DNA of 64,000 bases from Simmondsia chinensis (lineage: Eukaryota; Streptophyta; Magnoliopsida; Caryophyllales; Simmondsiaceae), in NCBI GenBank assembly GCA_018398585.1, contig JAGTTD010000015.1, positions 1,369,001-1,433,000 of the forward strand, read 5' to 3'. Under the pieces are notes generated by a model, which saw only the letters and a list, made by a program, of their open reading frames with translations, was not told the origin of the DNA and made no database searches. Numbering within the stretch: the stretch's first letter is position 1; the number at the start of each line of letters is the position of its first letter. The position numbers and the translations under genes are program-made. This document shows positions 46,441 to 58,600 of the stretch, one piece after another.

Positions 46441-48600
46441 CTTGGCATGTAACCATTACCCAATACACTGGACCAAAGCCACCTTGGCCAAGCTTGTTAC
46501 TTCGATCAAAGTTATTTGTTGCAGTTGCCAACTGCTTAAAATCAAATAATGGTAGCTCTTCCACTTTGGCTGCTTGTGTCGTTTCATCTCTGAACATATC
46601 TGATGCCCTTTTCTTCCTCTCATTTTTCTCTTCTGCAAAGATTTAAGTGTTTAGGATTCAATTCTAGAGAGATTTCATTCAATGAATTAGCTTTTCTTTT
46701 ATGATAGATTACCTCTGCTTCGAGCCAACAAACGCCATAGGAAGTAAATGAAGGCAGCAAGTGCCAGTGCTCCTAAAGTTCCCACCACAGCAGAAATTGT
46801 TCTTACTTTACTTTTACCTGTGAATCTCAAGGAAATTGTTAAAGATTTCACATGTGAATCTAGGAACAAAATCTCATATATGGGTTGTGATGCGACAAAG
46901 AAGAGACCACAATAGAACTCTAGTGGGTTACTCCACTTGATGCCAATTGATTTTGGAATGAAACCTTTGTTATGCTTATACGCGGACTTCACATAACGGC
47001 TGAATGAAATTTCATAGAGATCTTAATAAGTTTTCTTGATGCAGATAGGAAACAAGAAGGTAGAACACTACTTAGGTCTAGACCTAGTGTAGGAGGTTCC
47101 AAGTTCGAATCCCCCGACCCTGCTTAACGCGAATCATATAGAGAAGAAACTAGGTCTAATACCCAGCTCGGAACGGGCCAGACGAACATAAAGATCAACT
47201 CCTCCGATGTGGAACTCTGCTATGTCAATAAAAGCTCTGCTCCATGTCATACATCCAGCACCAGTATCATAAGCATAAGCTAAACATGAACAATTCTTCA
47301 AACACTGCATCCTACATGAGTCTTCATCAGATCCCATTAACCACTCAGCATGGTCAGGAACCTTCATCCTCTTCAGTTTCAAAAATCCATCTTTGCCACA
47401 CTGCAAGTTTGTCCTCCTTACACACCCACTAGTCCATTTCCCTTTGCTCCATTCTTCCCTATTCTTCGGCTCGAACCCATCAAGACAACGACAAATTGGG
47501 GTCTTTTTGGAGTTGCAGACTCCAAAAAGACCACAAGTTCCATAAACATCGCACACTGTTTCAGGGGCCCAGTACTCAACTTCCCAGTTTCTTTTACCTT
47601 CATCCCAGTATATTTGATGAGAAGTCCCATCATACTGCACTGCATAGTTTGACAATAAGGACTTGTTTGGATAGAAATATGTTAGAGAGATTGTGCCCTT
47701 TCGATCATCGTCAACGACAGTTTGAGCATTGATGAAATCAGGAATATCATACTGCACTCCAATGAATATGTTACCTGAGAAGAAAAAAAGCCACTTATGA
47801 GTTTAATAATGTGTTATGTATTAGAGTTTTGACAAATAAGAGATTGGCATATAAGCCTAGCAGATCACTCCAACTAAAGATGAAATTTCACTTAGGGACC
47901 TTATATACCAAGTCCATGAGAAGCTTTGAGCATGATAAAACTTGACATTACCGTTCCAAGGACCCGCTCTCCAGTGAGGCCGATCACCATCCCAGACAAC
48001 AAGCTGAGGGAGAATAATTGAATCAAACGCAGCTGTGAATCTCCCCTCAGATGGATCTGAAGGGCTCTGCCAAGATGTTAGGACATTTCTCGTCTTAGAA
48101 TTCTTGGTTCCTGTGATCTTCATGTTTGGCAACAATGAGTCTGTGATATGATCAAAGCTCTGCCATATGACTGTCCCATTTTCGCCAGAATTTATGGGGT
48201 TGAATCCTAACAAAACGAGGTTCCCAGAATCAAAAAGATGCGCAGTTGAGACATTAAAGGCAGAATTTGAAGTATTTGATGACCAAACAATCTCATTGCG
48301 CCCGCTCAAGATCTGAAGATTGCCATCCTTGGAGATTCTAATCACCCCAGAGTAAGAATCATTTAGAGGATTATTGCGGTTCGCTACCCATATGACATTC
48401 ATTACAGGCTTGTTGAACCAGATACCGACGTAGCGTTTGGTGGAGTTAGTAGGAGTGAAGAAGCCTAGTTTAAAAGTGCCATTACTAGACACTATACTTG
48501 CAGGATCTTTGAGGGGTTGAGAAGATGAAATGATGTCAGTGGCAGAGCCAAATATGAACGTTGAGGAGCAAAGGAAGATTAGAAATTTGATAAGAGTCAT
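42781..48600 (-). CDS. S-domain receptor-like Ser/Thr kinase 3, with an extra LTR-derived intron
   Basis: Eight exons on minus: 48600-47952, 47774-47163, 46817-46713, 46632-46460, 45973-45763, 45073-44836, 44051-43901, 43083-42781; 813 residues. Signal peptide, bulb lectin ('[11 protein letters not shown]', 'VWSSNTSN'), '[16 protein letters not shown]', EGF-like and PAN cysteines ('[17 protein letters not shown]'), a membrane span, then a kinase with '[10 protein letters not shown]', Lys525, 'HRDLKASN' with Asp622 and DFG near 640. A 177-bp intron (47951-47775) splits the ectodomain codon for Gly in 'WNGN'; it is another insertion of the LTR-like family, at a different site from kinase 2. The donor after exon 6 is weak (GTTTCC), and 'VYW' replaces the usual 'VYK'. 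Otherwise the gene looks functional. Confidence 0.86.
43495..43620 (+). repeat. TRIM-like fragment with PBS in intron of receptor kinase 3
   Basis: An LTR-like end ('aggatagttggttccttaaca') is directly followed by 'tggtatcaaatc', close to the tRNA-Met primer-binding sequence. Plus orientation. Confidence 0.5.
43690..43890 (+). repeat. diverged LTR-like repeat in intron of receptor kinase 3
   Basis: Shares 'atataagtttaagagatg', 'attagatggtgtatctcac', 'taggcctataaggtg' and 'gactcgcatata' with the family at 1438-1637. Opposite strand to the gene. Confidence 0.5.
44590..44817 (+). repeat. tRNA-derived SINE in intron of receptor kinase 3
   Basis: A tRNA-like head ('ggttgctctaatggtaagat', 'ctatgaatccggtc') is followed by a body with 'gggtttgtggactcc' and 'attagccgagatatgcataag', then an A-rich end. 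The body matches 46130-46265 and 46283-46405. Confidence 0.5.
45115..45335 (-). repeat. TRIM-like element in intron of receptor kinase 3
   Basis: Decayed LTR pieces ('aaagtttaaactattaggtgaagg', 'aaagtttaagctattaggtgaagg') flank an internal block with 'actttgtgcttaaatt' and 'caagaggctct', as in the other TRIM-like copies. Confidence 0.45.
46045..46405 (+). repeat. tRNA-derived SINE plus a second body fragment
   Basis: 'ttggctgaagtggtaaagca' and 'ggtctgaatcttacc' form a tRNA-like head. The body 'aggtttgtggcctctaac' to 'gaggtacatgtaagttg' is followed by a partial second copy (46283-46405). It lies in the intron between kinase exons and ends near an AT repeat (46408-46437). Confidence 0.5.
46837..47005 (-). 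repeat. LTR-like repeat in intron of receptor kinase 3
   Basis: Same family and same orientation as the two exonic insertions: on minus it ends 'cacatgtgaaatctttaaca' and is followed by ATTTC, which also occurs at its start. It lies in the ancestral intron before the transmembrane exon, so it made no new intron. Confidence 0.55.
47776..47947 (-). mobile_element. LTR-like repeat forming a new intron in receptor kinase 3
   Basis: The insert begins TGTCAAG and ends CTTCTCA (TG...CA) with a perfect 5-bp duplication GGTAA (47952-47948 and 47775-47771). It contains the family core 'agttggagtgatctgctagg' and 'cttatat'. The donor is G^GTAAT from the first duplication; the acceptor is CA of the element plus G of the second. 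Kinase 1 has the uninterrupted target 'ggaacggtaacat'. Confidence 0.82.
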
Positions 48601-48670
48601 TGTTTATAAGAGTATGATCCTTAACTGAGTAGTGTTATGTGCATATAGCATTGGATCATGGGAAGCAAAC

Positions 48671-48677
48671 TTATATA
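48671..48677 (-). promoter_or_regulatory. TATA box of receptor kinase 3
   Basis: TATATAA on minus, about 71 bases before the ATG. Confidence 0.5.
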
Positions 48678-48729
48678 GAAGCATGAGACATAGTTAGAGA
48701 ATAACATACTATTACAATCGCTTGAACTG

Positions 48730-49250
48730 GGAGCAGGGATGTTAACGAACCAAACATTCGATGAACCGCTCGTGTTCTAAATCGATAAGGGTTCATTATG
48801 TTCATTTTAGGGGCTCAATTGCCTACGGAACAAGTCCAAGCAAGCTTGATAAGCTTAACGAGCCAAGTTCAAACAAGGGTGTGCTCAACTCGTTAACATT
48901 CGCAAATGGTTTAAAAGGACTCGTTAACGGCTTGTTAAGGGTTGGAATCAAATGGCTCAACAAAGATTCCATAGTAACTGGAACAGCTCAGCTTAGTAGT
49001 GACCATAACTTGATAGCAAGCTTGACTAAATTATGAACTTTTGTTGGCTTGATAACGAGCATGGTTCAATTCGATAACTAGCTAAGCTCGACTCAATAAT
49101 GAACTCGGCTCGGCTCAATTTGTCTGGCAAGGCAAGTCGAGCTGGCTACCAAATGCCCTAATACCTTATTGTACCAAGATCGAAAAAGGGTTCAAAAGCT
49201 TGAACAAGGGGATTCTCAGCTCAATTTGGCTCATTTACAACCCTAATCGA
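48730..49250. repeat. GAGCTCG-rich dispersed repeat upstream of receptor kinase 3
   Basis: Repeated 'gcttgataagcttaacgagcc', 'ggctcggctc' and 'gataacgagc', ending 'ggctcatttacaaccc'. The same family occurs at 44.2-44.48 kb, inside this kinase gene. Confidence 0.45.
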
Positions 49251-49259
49251 GAGGTTTTA

Positions 49260-49445
49260 AGCTCAAATCTCAACAATCACCCATCTTAATGTCAAAATAA
49301 TCACAACATGAAGTACAATGTAGACTTGTGCTTTATCTGTGTTTCAAGCCTAATGCGCATTAGTACGAGGGAGCAATGTTAGTGAATAAAATCATTCATG
49401 GACATTTACTTAATGGTTTAAACTTTTGGGATAGTTAATTTCGAG
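49260..49445 (+). repeat. TRIM-like remnant
   Basis: 'caaatctcaacaatcaccc', 'acttgtgctttatctgtg' and the LTR-like 'atggtttaaacttttgggatag' match the TRIM-like family in plus orientation. Confidence 0.4.
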
Positions 49446-49647
49446 AGCGAAAATGAAAGTCATTGACCTGGTTCTGCAGATAACGACTTCCATGCGAGAT
49501 TTCAAATGACCTTGACTTTCCCCGAGAAGTGACTTTGATTTGTAGTGTGTTAAAAAAGCTGAACCACACATTTTATTGTAATTTGTCACCCACTTCCCCC
49601 TTTTGCACGCAAAAAAATTCCAAGTGATGGTACATTCAAATAATATT

Positions 49648-49901
49648 ACAACAACAACAACAACAGACCCAATGCCTCAAGGGCTCCCGCATCAGAGGAG
49701 TTTGGGAGGAGTGGATGTACACAGCCTTACCCCTTCAAGGTGTAACCCTGCCGGGAGGCTGTTTCCGAGGACCCCCAACCTGAAGAGTTTGCAACATGAG
49801 GACTTCCCATAAATTCACCCATCTTGGTACTACTCTCGCCCAAGCACGCTTAACCTCGGAGTTCTAATAGGATCCGATGCCATTAGTTCTCAGGTGAACC
49901 C
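49648..49901 (-). mobile_element. full-length 5S rRNA-headed SINE with target-site duplication
   Basis: The 254-bp element is bounded by perfect 13-bp copies of 'ttcaaataatatt' (49635-49647 and 49902-49914). On minus it starts GGGTTCACC, immediately after the duplication, and continues as a 5S-like head ('actaatggcatcggatcc', 'agaactccgaggttaagcg', 'tgcttgggcgagagtagtac', 'gatgggtga', 'gggaagtcctcatgttgca'). The shared body 'caggttgggggtcctcgg' to 'gaggcattgggtc' and a TTG tail follow. The 5S internal promoter boxes are largely kept. Confidence 0.9.
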
Positions 49902-50169
49902 TTCAAATAATATTGTCAAGTATAAAATTATTTATAGGTCTTTATATAACAGTTTATTCTATAGATAGTTTTTTGATATGGTATCTCTTGAAAGAGAGGA
50001 GTTGAGTTTAAATCTTAATAACTCTTCCGATATTAATATAATTTTCATTGGCTTCGACTCAAAAAAAAAAATACCCCTCGCTGGCGATGTTCGACACCAG
50101 AAATCCATCATGACATTTTAATAGCAGATAGATCACAAATGCCTGCCTGTTTACGCCAATAGCGAGTAC

Positions 50170-50372
50170 AAGTAGAGATGGCAATAGAACAGATAAAATT
50201 TGTTAGGTGGATATCCACCTTATTTGGAGTGAGTACGAGTGTATGGTATCGTACCCGTTAGAGCAAATACAAGTATCCATTTAACATTTGTGACAGATAT
50301 GAAGTTATGTGGCTGGTACGGGTACAGACAAAGCATCCATACTCTCTGTGATCCATTGCCATCCCTGCTCCG
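50170..50372. repeat. decayed hAT-like MITE (GGGTAC type)
   Basis: The ends 'tagagatggcaatagaa' and 'ttgccatccctgc' match the ends of the element at 56473-57033, and the interior has 'gtacccg' and 'acgggtac'. The target duplication is no longer clear. Confidence 0.5.
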
Positions 50373-50374
50373 AA

Positions 50375-51385
50375 GGTATCGAAATTGGAACACGAATCCT
50401 TGTCTTATCTTTGTATGGTAGATAAGTAAGATCGGAAATTTGATCCTAGCACCTCTTATTTTTATTTTAGGTCATTAATCCTAACAGTATCTTACCACTG
50501 AATTAAGCCATTGTTGGACATGCTGAGACAAGTTTCTTCGCTACGATTGGCCTATCATCTCTTCATTAGTAATTGCTATTTACTTGCCTTTCTTATACAT
50601 TTTTGCCATTTTCTTTTTTACAATTAGCAATTAATGTTCAGCATCAATACAGAGTAAGCCCGTAGCATCCAAGATAAAGATGCAAAACTTAAATCCAAAG
50701 GGAGAACTTGTGTTTAGCTGGTTGGGAAACGGAGTACACCCAAGCAGTCATAGGTCGATGCTGTAAAGCAACTTTCTTGGTGAAACTATGCAACTCCAAA
50801 CGTTTCGTTCTTCTTCAGCACACTCCATGGATATAGAATTCAGTCGAGAACTATGGCCTGCAAGGTTACCTGATGCAACTAAGAAGAGAATTTTCCATGA
50901 ATATTAGATTTTAAATTACGTGTAAATAATTCAACCCGACTCATGCAACCAAGTAAAACAGTTGATAGCACCGACAAAGTCGAGTAAACCATGTAGCTGC
51001 GGCTATTACATTATGCATCGACCTTTATTTAATTGCATATTTGCAAACACTAGTGGTCACCCAACCCTAGAACAACCTTCTAGCGGTGATCGGGTGGGAA
51101 TCTTGTTACTGATTCGTATTTCTGGATAACGGTGTTTTGTCTTCCGACATGCTTTCTGTATCCATCCATGTTGATGTCTAGCGTGTTACCAATTTGCAGT
51201 ATCGACCAGTGTTTACATTAGCGTGCTCCTCATCTGGGCCTACAAGAAACTAGTTCCCATCCCTATTCCCCTTGTTTCAAACTTTTGTTTTGAATTTATC
51301 TAATTTACTTGTCTACGAGCTTGTTTTGCACATTACTCATGCGTTGATGATCTCTTACTAACAGGTCATATGCTCCATGCTGCGG
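50375..51385. other. intergenic, nothing recognised
   Basis: More complex than the surrounding AT-rich DNA, but without an open frame or a repeat that I can place. Confidence 0.3.
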
Positions 51386-51522
51386 ACCAACGTCTCAGGT
51401 TGGGGGTCCTTGGAAACAGCCTCTCTTCAGGGTATCCCCTGAAGGAGAAAAGCTGCGTACATCTACCCCCCAGACTTTGCTTTTGCGGAAGCCCTTAGCC
51501 ACTAGATTTGTTGTTGTTGTAG
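51386..51522 (+). repeat. SINE body starting at the 5S/body junction
   Basis: Begins 'gtctcaggttgggggtcc', which is where the 5S head ends in complete copies, and runs through 'aaagctgcgtacatctacc' to a TTG-type tail. A second small fragment is at 51925-51995. Confidence 0.6.
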
Positions 51523-52149
51523 TTGTAGTGCCTTTTGGACCTATATCTTAATTATTTAAAAACAAAAACCTCTAGTGGTAATAGGTGCTTATGTTTCATT
51601 GCTTGCACCAAGTTTAAACAGCCCTATTACACATATCTATGAATCATATTTGACTATCCATTTTCTGTCGTAATTCTAGTAGAGTTGTTTAACGGATGCC
51701 AATGCACATCCGTTAAGGTAAAAAATTCTTTAAGTAACTACCTATTCGTTTTGTTAGACAGACATTTTTTTCTTTTTGTTTCTTGCCATGTTACTGTTTG
51801 TTTTCTAGAATGAATAATGGGTTCAAGTGTTGCACCTTCATATTTCATATGCTTCGCCGAATCATAATGGTCTTAAAATTGTATATTTAACATTTTTGAA
51901 GCACTTGGTAGCACTCTATGAGCTAAGTGTACATCTCACCTTTCCAGAGATTCTGCCTTAGCAGGAGTCTCTTTGAGGTACTAGGTTGTGGTTGTATATT
52001 TAACAATTTTGAAATTTGACTCAAAGGCTACTAGAAACTGAACCTACAAAACTGTCCCAGCAGCACAACACAAGTTTGAAGAAACTGTAGATGTTGACCA
52101 TGGCAAATAGAACCCAACAATCTCAAAAGTTTTAGCCTACTAACCATGC

Positions 52150-52500
52150 TTTAGCTTAGGGTTATAAATGAGCTGAGTTGGTCTGTGAATCCTCATAAGC
52201 CGACTCGTTATAAAGCTCAAAAGATATGACCCATTTTAGACTAGCGTTGAGGTGAGCCAAACCCAAACCTAATAAAGCTCGAACTCGAAGGCTCTCGAGT
52301 CTAAATGAGCCAATCTCAATCGAGCCAGAAAAAGGGGAGCTTAGCTTACAAGAATCAGTTGAATTCGAGCTCAATCAAACCCAAGTCTCAGATTTGTTGA
52401 GCAGAGCCCAAGCCGAACAAAATGTTGACGAATTGAACCGAGTTTCAAGCCAAACGAGCTCCGGCACTTCCCAACTCATTTACACCCTTTAGCTGATAAA
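52150..52500. repeat. GAGCTC-rich dispersed repeat
   Basis: 'aaagctcgaactcg', 'gagccaatctcaatcgagcc' and 'cgagctccgg', ending 'actcatttacaccc'. Downstream of the FQR1 gene. Confidence 0.4.
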
Positions 52501-52690
52501 ACTATATTATAAAGGTTCCATAATCTGGTCATTTCATTTTTCAAATATCAATTGAAACAATTGTATAAGGGAACACAGGTACAAAAGAGAATATATTTAA
52601 CAAGGCATGTAGTTATTTGACAGAGATATTTATACAAGCAGAAACCAATAAGAATTACCATACATGTAGAATGCGTTATGAAATGAATTT

Positions 52691-55600
52691 TCAAGCAGCT
52701 GACTTGAGCTTCTTGGCAATGGTGGCAAAGTACTTGCCTTGGTGGAAAGCTTGTTCAAGTTCGAGCTCGGAAGGCTGTCTGGATCCATCACCCGCAAACG
52801 TACCCGAACCATACGGGGTGCCTCCTTTCACCTTCTCCATCTCGAACATGCCTGCACCGAATGTGTAGCCAATTGGGACGAATATCATTCCATGGTGCGC
52901 TAGCTGTGTTATGGCTGTCAGCCTGCGTAGGTACAACAATTTAGTTTGAGATATAGAACCATTGTTTGAACATCTGAATATGATTGGTCCATACATCACG
53001 TACAAGTTAAAAACAATCGTCCAACATGGATGAAACCGATTGGAATGAAACGACATATATAAACACAGTAGACTACTCCATGTAACCAAATCTTGATTCG
53101 AGTCCCCTTGCGTTTCTGACAGGGGGTGTAGCGGACATGACCTAGCAACATAACCAGCTTTTGAACTCTATGCTTGTAGAAAAATTCAAATGGATAGTCA
53201 TACAACCACGAATTACAAAACTATCGTCACATAACAGAATGATCATGTGACATCTAGCTAAAAATCCATTACATGAAGACAATCTCTATTTGATTCCATA
53301 TCCGACTAGGACTACTCTACTTAATGACAATTAATTTTGGAATGGGACTTAACTCGAGTTATATGTCAGGCCTTTTGGTTGGAAGGCCCAATATGGAATC
53401 CATTTCCCCCTAATCTTAATAGAAATATATTCAAACGCCTTTTCTTTTAGATCTCAACGTGAAAATAATCATTCATGGGAACTCACAAACTTTAAGATAG
53501 CTTTAATATGATATTAAAACCTCTTTAATAGAGAAGTCTTGAGTTCAAATTCCAAAAAGCTCCTAATATAATTTTAACACAAGGTACGAATTGGATCTAT
53601 ACAGATTCATGCCTTAATCCCAACGGGCATTCAAGTAAGGGGAATATATTAGACTATAAAACTTGACTAGGCCTTCGCCTAATACCTTAAACTTAAGTTC
53701 CTAAAATGGGAACTTACGGGGTAGTCTCTTGTCCACCACCTTGAGATCCAGTGCTGTAAAAGATGCCAGCAGGCTTTCCCGCAAGCTGCTGTGCTCTCCA
53801 GAGGCCTCCAGTGGCATCCATAAATGCTTTAAATTGAGCCGCCATCATCCCAAATCTAGTGGGGAAACCAAAGAGGAAGCCATCTGCCTCAGCGAGCTCA
53901 TTGGGCGTGATGATAGGTACATCACTCTTTGGTGGTGCACTCATTTTCGCGAGCACCTCATCTGGCAGTGTTTCCGGTACCTTTTACACATGCCGGGTGT
54001 TAGAATTTGACATGAGTATGGTTAAAATGTCTTACATCAAAGCGGTTAGAGAAGATATCAATGTATAAGCTTATTCACCTAGGCTCTGTTTGTTTTGATG
54101 GAAAAGATTTTCCATCATAGAAATTTTATAGCACAAGTAAGTCGCAATTCTTGCTTTAACGGAAATGTTTTCCTCCATAGAGGAAGTTATCTTCCTTTCA
54201 AAGAAAAGGAATGATATTTCCCTTCACAGAATGGAAAATATTTTTTATTATAGTGTCATGTGCTATATCTTACTTTAACATCTTAATCAAGCATGAATTT
54301 TATATAAATACGGACAGAAGAATTGTGTCCCTAAGCTAAACAAACAAAATATTGTAGCAGAAGATATTTTTCAATTAAAATATTTAGAGAAGCAAGATTT
54401 TCGGGAGTAAAATGTTTCCCTTCAGACCAAACATAGCCCTAATATAAACTGATTTTAGGAGTGAAATTTCACTTCAATCTATGTGACAATCTCATATAAC
54501 GATCTCTAGGCAAGTTCCAAACCTGGTTTTTTTTTTTTTTTTTTTTTTCCTTTTTCAAGCAAAACAACGCCCGAAGTTCCACACTCTCTTTGTATTCTGA
54601 CATTGTCTGATTTCCAGACCCGATTCAAACCAAGTATTTTGATCATTCATATGATGTCACGTAAATCTCTCTCTTCATACTCGGAAGCCTAATTTTATGC
54701 ACATTCACTGATCTTACATTAAAAGTACTGAAGCTCAAGCTACTGTAAGGAAAGAAACAACAATATACCTGCCAAAGCTTTGCTTCGACTCCTTCGACAG
54801 AAGTAGCTCCTTTTTTTATCTCCTCTGCCAGCTTCTCAACATGACCATACATCGAGTAGTAACTGCAAGGGATCAAATATATCGACACTAAGGATACGAT
54901 AAACCATTACAATCGCATGTTTTATACTCTACAACTACACCACGAAGGACACTAAATACTTATATCATGTTTTTCAATCCAATCCTGTAAAGCATGACTA
55001 ATATATACGTGTTATGCAAGAAACCAAATGAAGGAAAGACACATGGATCTTGCACAAGATGCATAGAGACCTGGAATGTTGTAATCCAATATGAAGATGT
55101 ATCACAGAGCAACCAGTACATTGAGAAATTGACACATGAGGTGTAAGGAAAATAGAGGTAATATTAAAAGTTAGTGTTGTGACATTATTGTTAATTGTTT
55201 ACGGCTAACTCATTAACATCTCCCGAAAGGAAAGGATGCAAAACTCAACCAACTATCAAAGACTAACAACATATAGGAAGCTCTATTTAAAATTCCAATT
55301 TGGTCTTTCTTGCTAAAACAGTTCCTTCTTTAAACTACGACTTAAATAATTTCTGCTAAAACAGTTCCTTCTTTAGACTACGACTTCAATAATTTCTATG
55401 GAAAGTGAAAACCATTTTATATGTCATCCTCATCTATATGAGGAAAGTTTCATACTCATTTCACTTTCATTTTAACAAGAGATTATAACTAACTAAAATA
55501 GAATTTCTTCTGGTTCCTACCAAGAACACGATCAATTTACATTACCAAAATACATGAAGTACCAAAACATTTGACATGAATTAAATGAGTAGGTGCATAC

Positions 55601-58600
55601 AATATTATATATGTATCTTATTAGCTATAAGTTTACAAATAAAATCAGAGGCATACAAATAAAGAAGCATAATGAATAACAACTTTTACACGAATGCCAG
55701 ACAATAAAAGCGAGGGTATGTACCAGCCACATATAAATTAGGATCACCACAGAAAATGCCTATTCTACAACCTACTTTCAAACATCTATTTGTCTTAATT
55801 TCGGCCTCATATGCATAACTATCAATTACTTGTTGTGAAGGGAAGTATTATACATACTCTTCAACCAAATCCCGATAAGAGAATTCAAAGGAACTAACTA
55901 CACCAAAAGCTTAGGTTATTAGGCCAAGGGTCAAGAATAGTTTTATTTGTGACATGTCCCCTCACAAGAATGTGTACTAGACATGAAGCACGAATAAAGT
56001 GCAGGCTCATTTAATACTTTGTGCTTAAGCTGTACTGATATAATTAGAGGTGACTATTGAGATTTAAACTCAACACCTCTCAGTCAAAGAGACCTTGAAC
56101 TATATCAAGGAACCAACCATGAACTATCCTAATAGCTTAAATTATTAGGTGAAAGTTCAAGAATGATTTTATACTCTAACAAAAAAAAAAAACAATTCAA
56201 GTATGATTTTGTACTTTAACAAGAAAAACAATCAACTAACTAGGGCTAGTTGATTTGAAAATATAACTAGCTGGTAAAAGTAATCCAAAACTTGCTAGGT
56301 CCACCCACGTATACCGAACCCTAGAGGGGGAGCAATAATACTCCACTATATACAACAATGTTTACACTTACACTTAACCATCCACTACTAATTCTACATG
56401 TTCTCCCTCTACCAATACCAGATACAAAAGGACCCTATTCATAAGGCTCTATAAACATACTAGACACAAGAGTAGGGATAGCAATGGGGGTAAAACCAGC
56501 TACCCACGGGTACCTGCCCCAAAGAGGGCAGGTAGTGGGTACGGGTTAGGTGTACCTACCCCGTACCCGTCACGGGTATGGGGCAAGTACGGGTATAATT
56601 TTGTACCCGCCCTGCCCCGCTCCATACCCGCCCCTCCTCACCCCACCTCATACTCGCCACACCCGCTTCATTTTGTATATAGTTAACCTTCAAATTAAAA
56701 AATAAGTGTTTAAATTCAATAATCCAAATTGTTTATCAATGTTATAAGAAAAATATAATTAATTTTTAAAAATATTAGTAAATAACTAATATAAGCGGGT
56801 ATAGATAATCATTTTTAAGCACATCAGGGAGGGTATGGGGCGGGTAATGGATGCCCGTTGGATACCCGCGGGTAATGGGGCGGGTACGGATATGGGTTTG
56901 TACCCGCCCCGGGTATCAACTTCATATCCGTCGCAGGTAATGGGGCTGTTCGGGTATAGGATTTGGGTCGCGGGTACGGAAATGGAGGAGGCACCCCCCG
57001 TATCTGCCTCGCCCCGCTCCATTACCATCCCTACACAAGAGGACTTTATTTAAAGGCCTCTATGGTCACCTTATTTATACAACCATATAAAATTCTGGAT
57101 ATAAATTGGCTGTTTCAGTAGACCATCGGTCTCCAAATCTTAACAAAACTAACGTCTATACTGAGAAAATCAAAAGAGGAGTCACTTAGGTCAAAAGATG
57201 GCTAGCATCTCGTAGAGGTACAAGCTACGTTAAACACCAAAGTTAAGAAAAGACCACACAGATTCGATCGTTGATGCACTATCAAAGTTCAATTTCGTGA
57301 TGAAAATTTGACTGCACACGACCAACTCATCATAATTAGGGCATTAAGTGACAAAACCTACCAGAATTGGCGGTAATGAACGGCTATGAAACTAATTCAT
57401 CAGAAATGCGACAAAATAACTGACAGCACAGGGAATAATCAAGTTCATAACTCAAAAGTACAGCTTGCAATACTTTAAACTTACACAAATTAAACACCAA
57501 AGTCGAAAAGAAAATTTGATCACATAAATGAAATTGTTAAAAAAAATGCTTTCACCTGTAAAGCCTTATTTAGTTACCAAGAAGTAAGTATAAGAAATCA
57601 GAATTTAATGAGAAGTGAGCATTCGTCCTCTTATTTGGTTATTAGAAGAACTAAATAGCGGAAATTCTTAGCAATTTACAATTTCTTTAAAACACAGGAA
57701 ATAACTTACCTAACTCTAAGTCGTAATTCATTTATTTTTACCTAGCCTCTAGGAAGCTCTATTTCTCGACTCGGTAACCAAACAATTTGTACCTAATTCC
57801 TAGAAAGTAGATACAGGAATAGAATTCCTAAAAAATATAACTCTCGGTATGAATCCAATTCATATGCTAACTGGCCTAAGAATTCAATAAAAACATCAAT
57901 AATACACGAGAGAAGTTCCGATAATCACAATCATATCAAAAAATAGAACACGAAAACAGAGAAATGAAATATTACACGAAGTAGACAACGGTCACCATTA
58001 GAGTGCAGGCCTTCAATGAGTGTGACAAGCAGATTTCTTCAGTAGAAACTCGCAAAATATGTAAATGGAAAAGAAAATTTAATCATACAGATCAAATTCC
58101 TACAACCTAACGGTTTCAATAGTAACAATTCAATACAAACAGCAACAACATCACAATCAGATCAAACAACTCCGAAAAGAGCACAGAAACAGAGAAATGA
58201 AAGACTACACGATGTAGATTACGGTCGCCAATAGAGTGCAGGCCTTCAGTGAGCGTAATTTGCAGATTTCTTTAGTAGAAACTCGCAAAATATATAAATC
58301 GAAAGGAAATTTTGATCATGCAGATCAAATTCCTACAAATGCTTCCAAAAGTAACAATTCAGTACAAACAGCAATAATATCACAATCAGATCAAGAAACC
58401 TCAAAAAGAACTCGGAAACAGAGAAATGAAGAATTGACGATGTAGATTATGGTCGCCATTAGATTGCAGGCCTTCAGTGAGTGTGACTAAGCAGATTTCT
58501 TTAGCTCAAGCTCGCAAAATATATAAATTGAAAGGAAAAATTGATCATACAGATCAAATTCCTACAAACATACGGCTTCAACAGTTACAATTCAATACAA

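Noticed and set aside
47757..47857. Receptor kinase 3 as a truncated gene with a stop after 'WNGN'
   Set aside because: Same reasoning: a GT-AG insertion of the same repeat family with a perfect target duplication.
49648..49901. A true 5S rRNA gene or a Cassandra TRIM
   Set aside because: The 5S part is degenerate, has no T-run terminator, is fused to a SINE body with TTG tail, and the unit is bounded by a 13-bp duplication instead of LTR ends.
52996..53205. Extra coding exon of FQR1 on minus
   Set aside because: The four assigned exons already give the complete 203-residue protein; this frame lies in intron 3.
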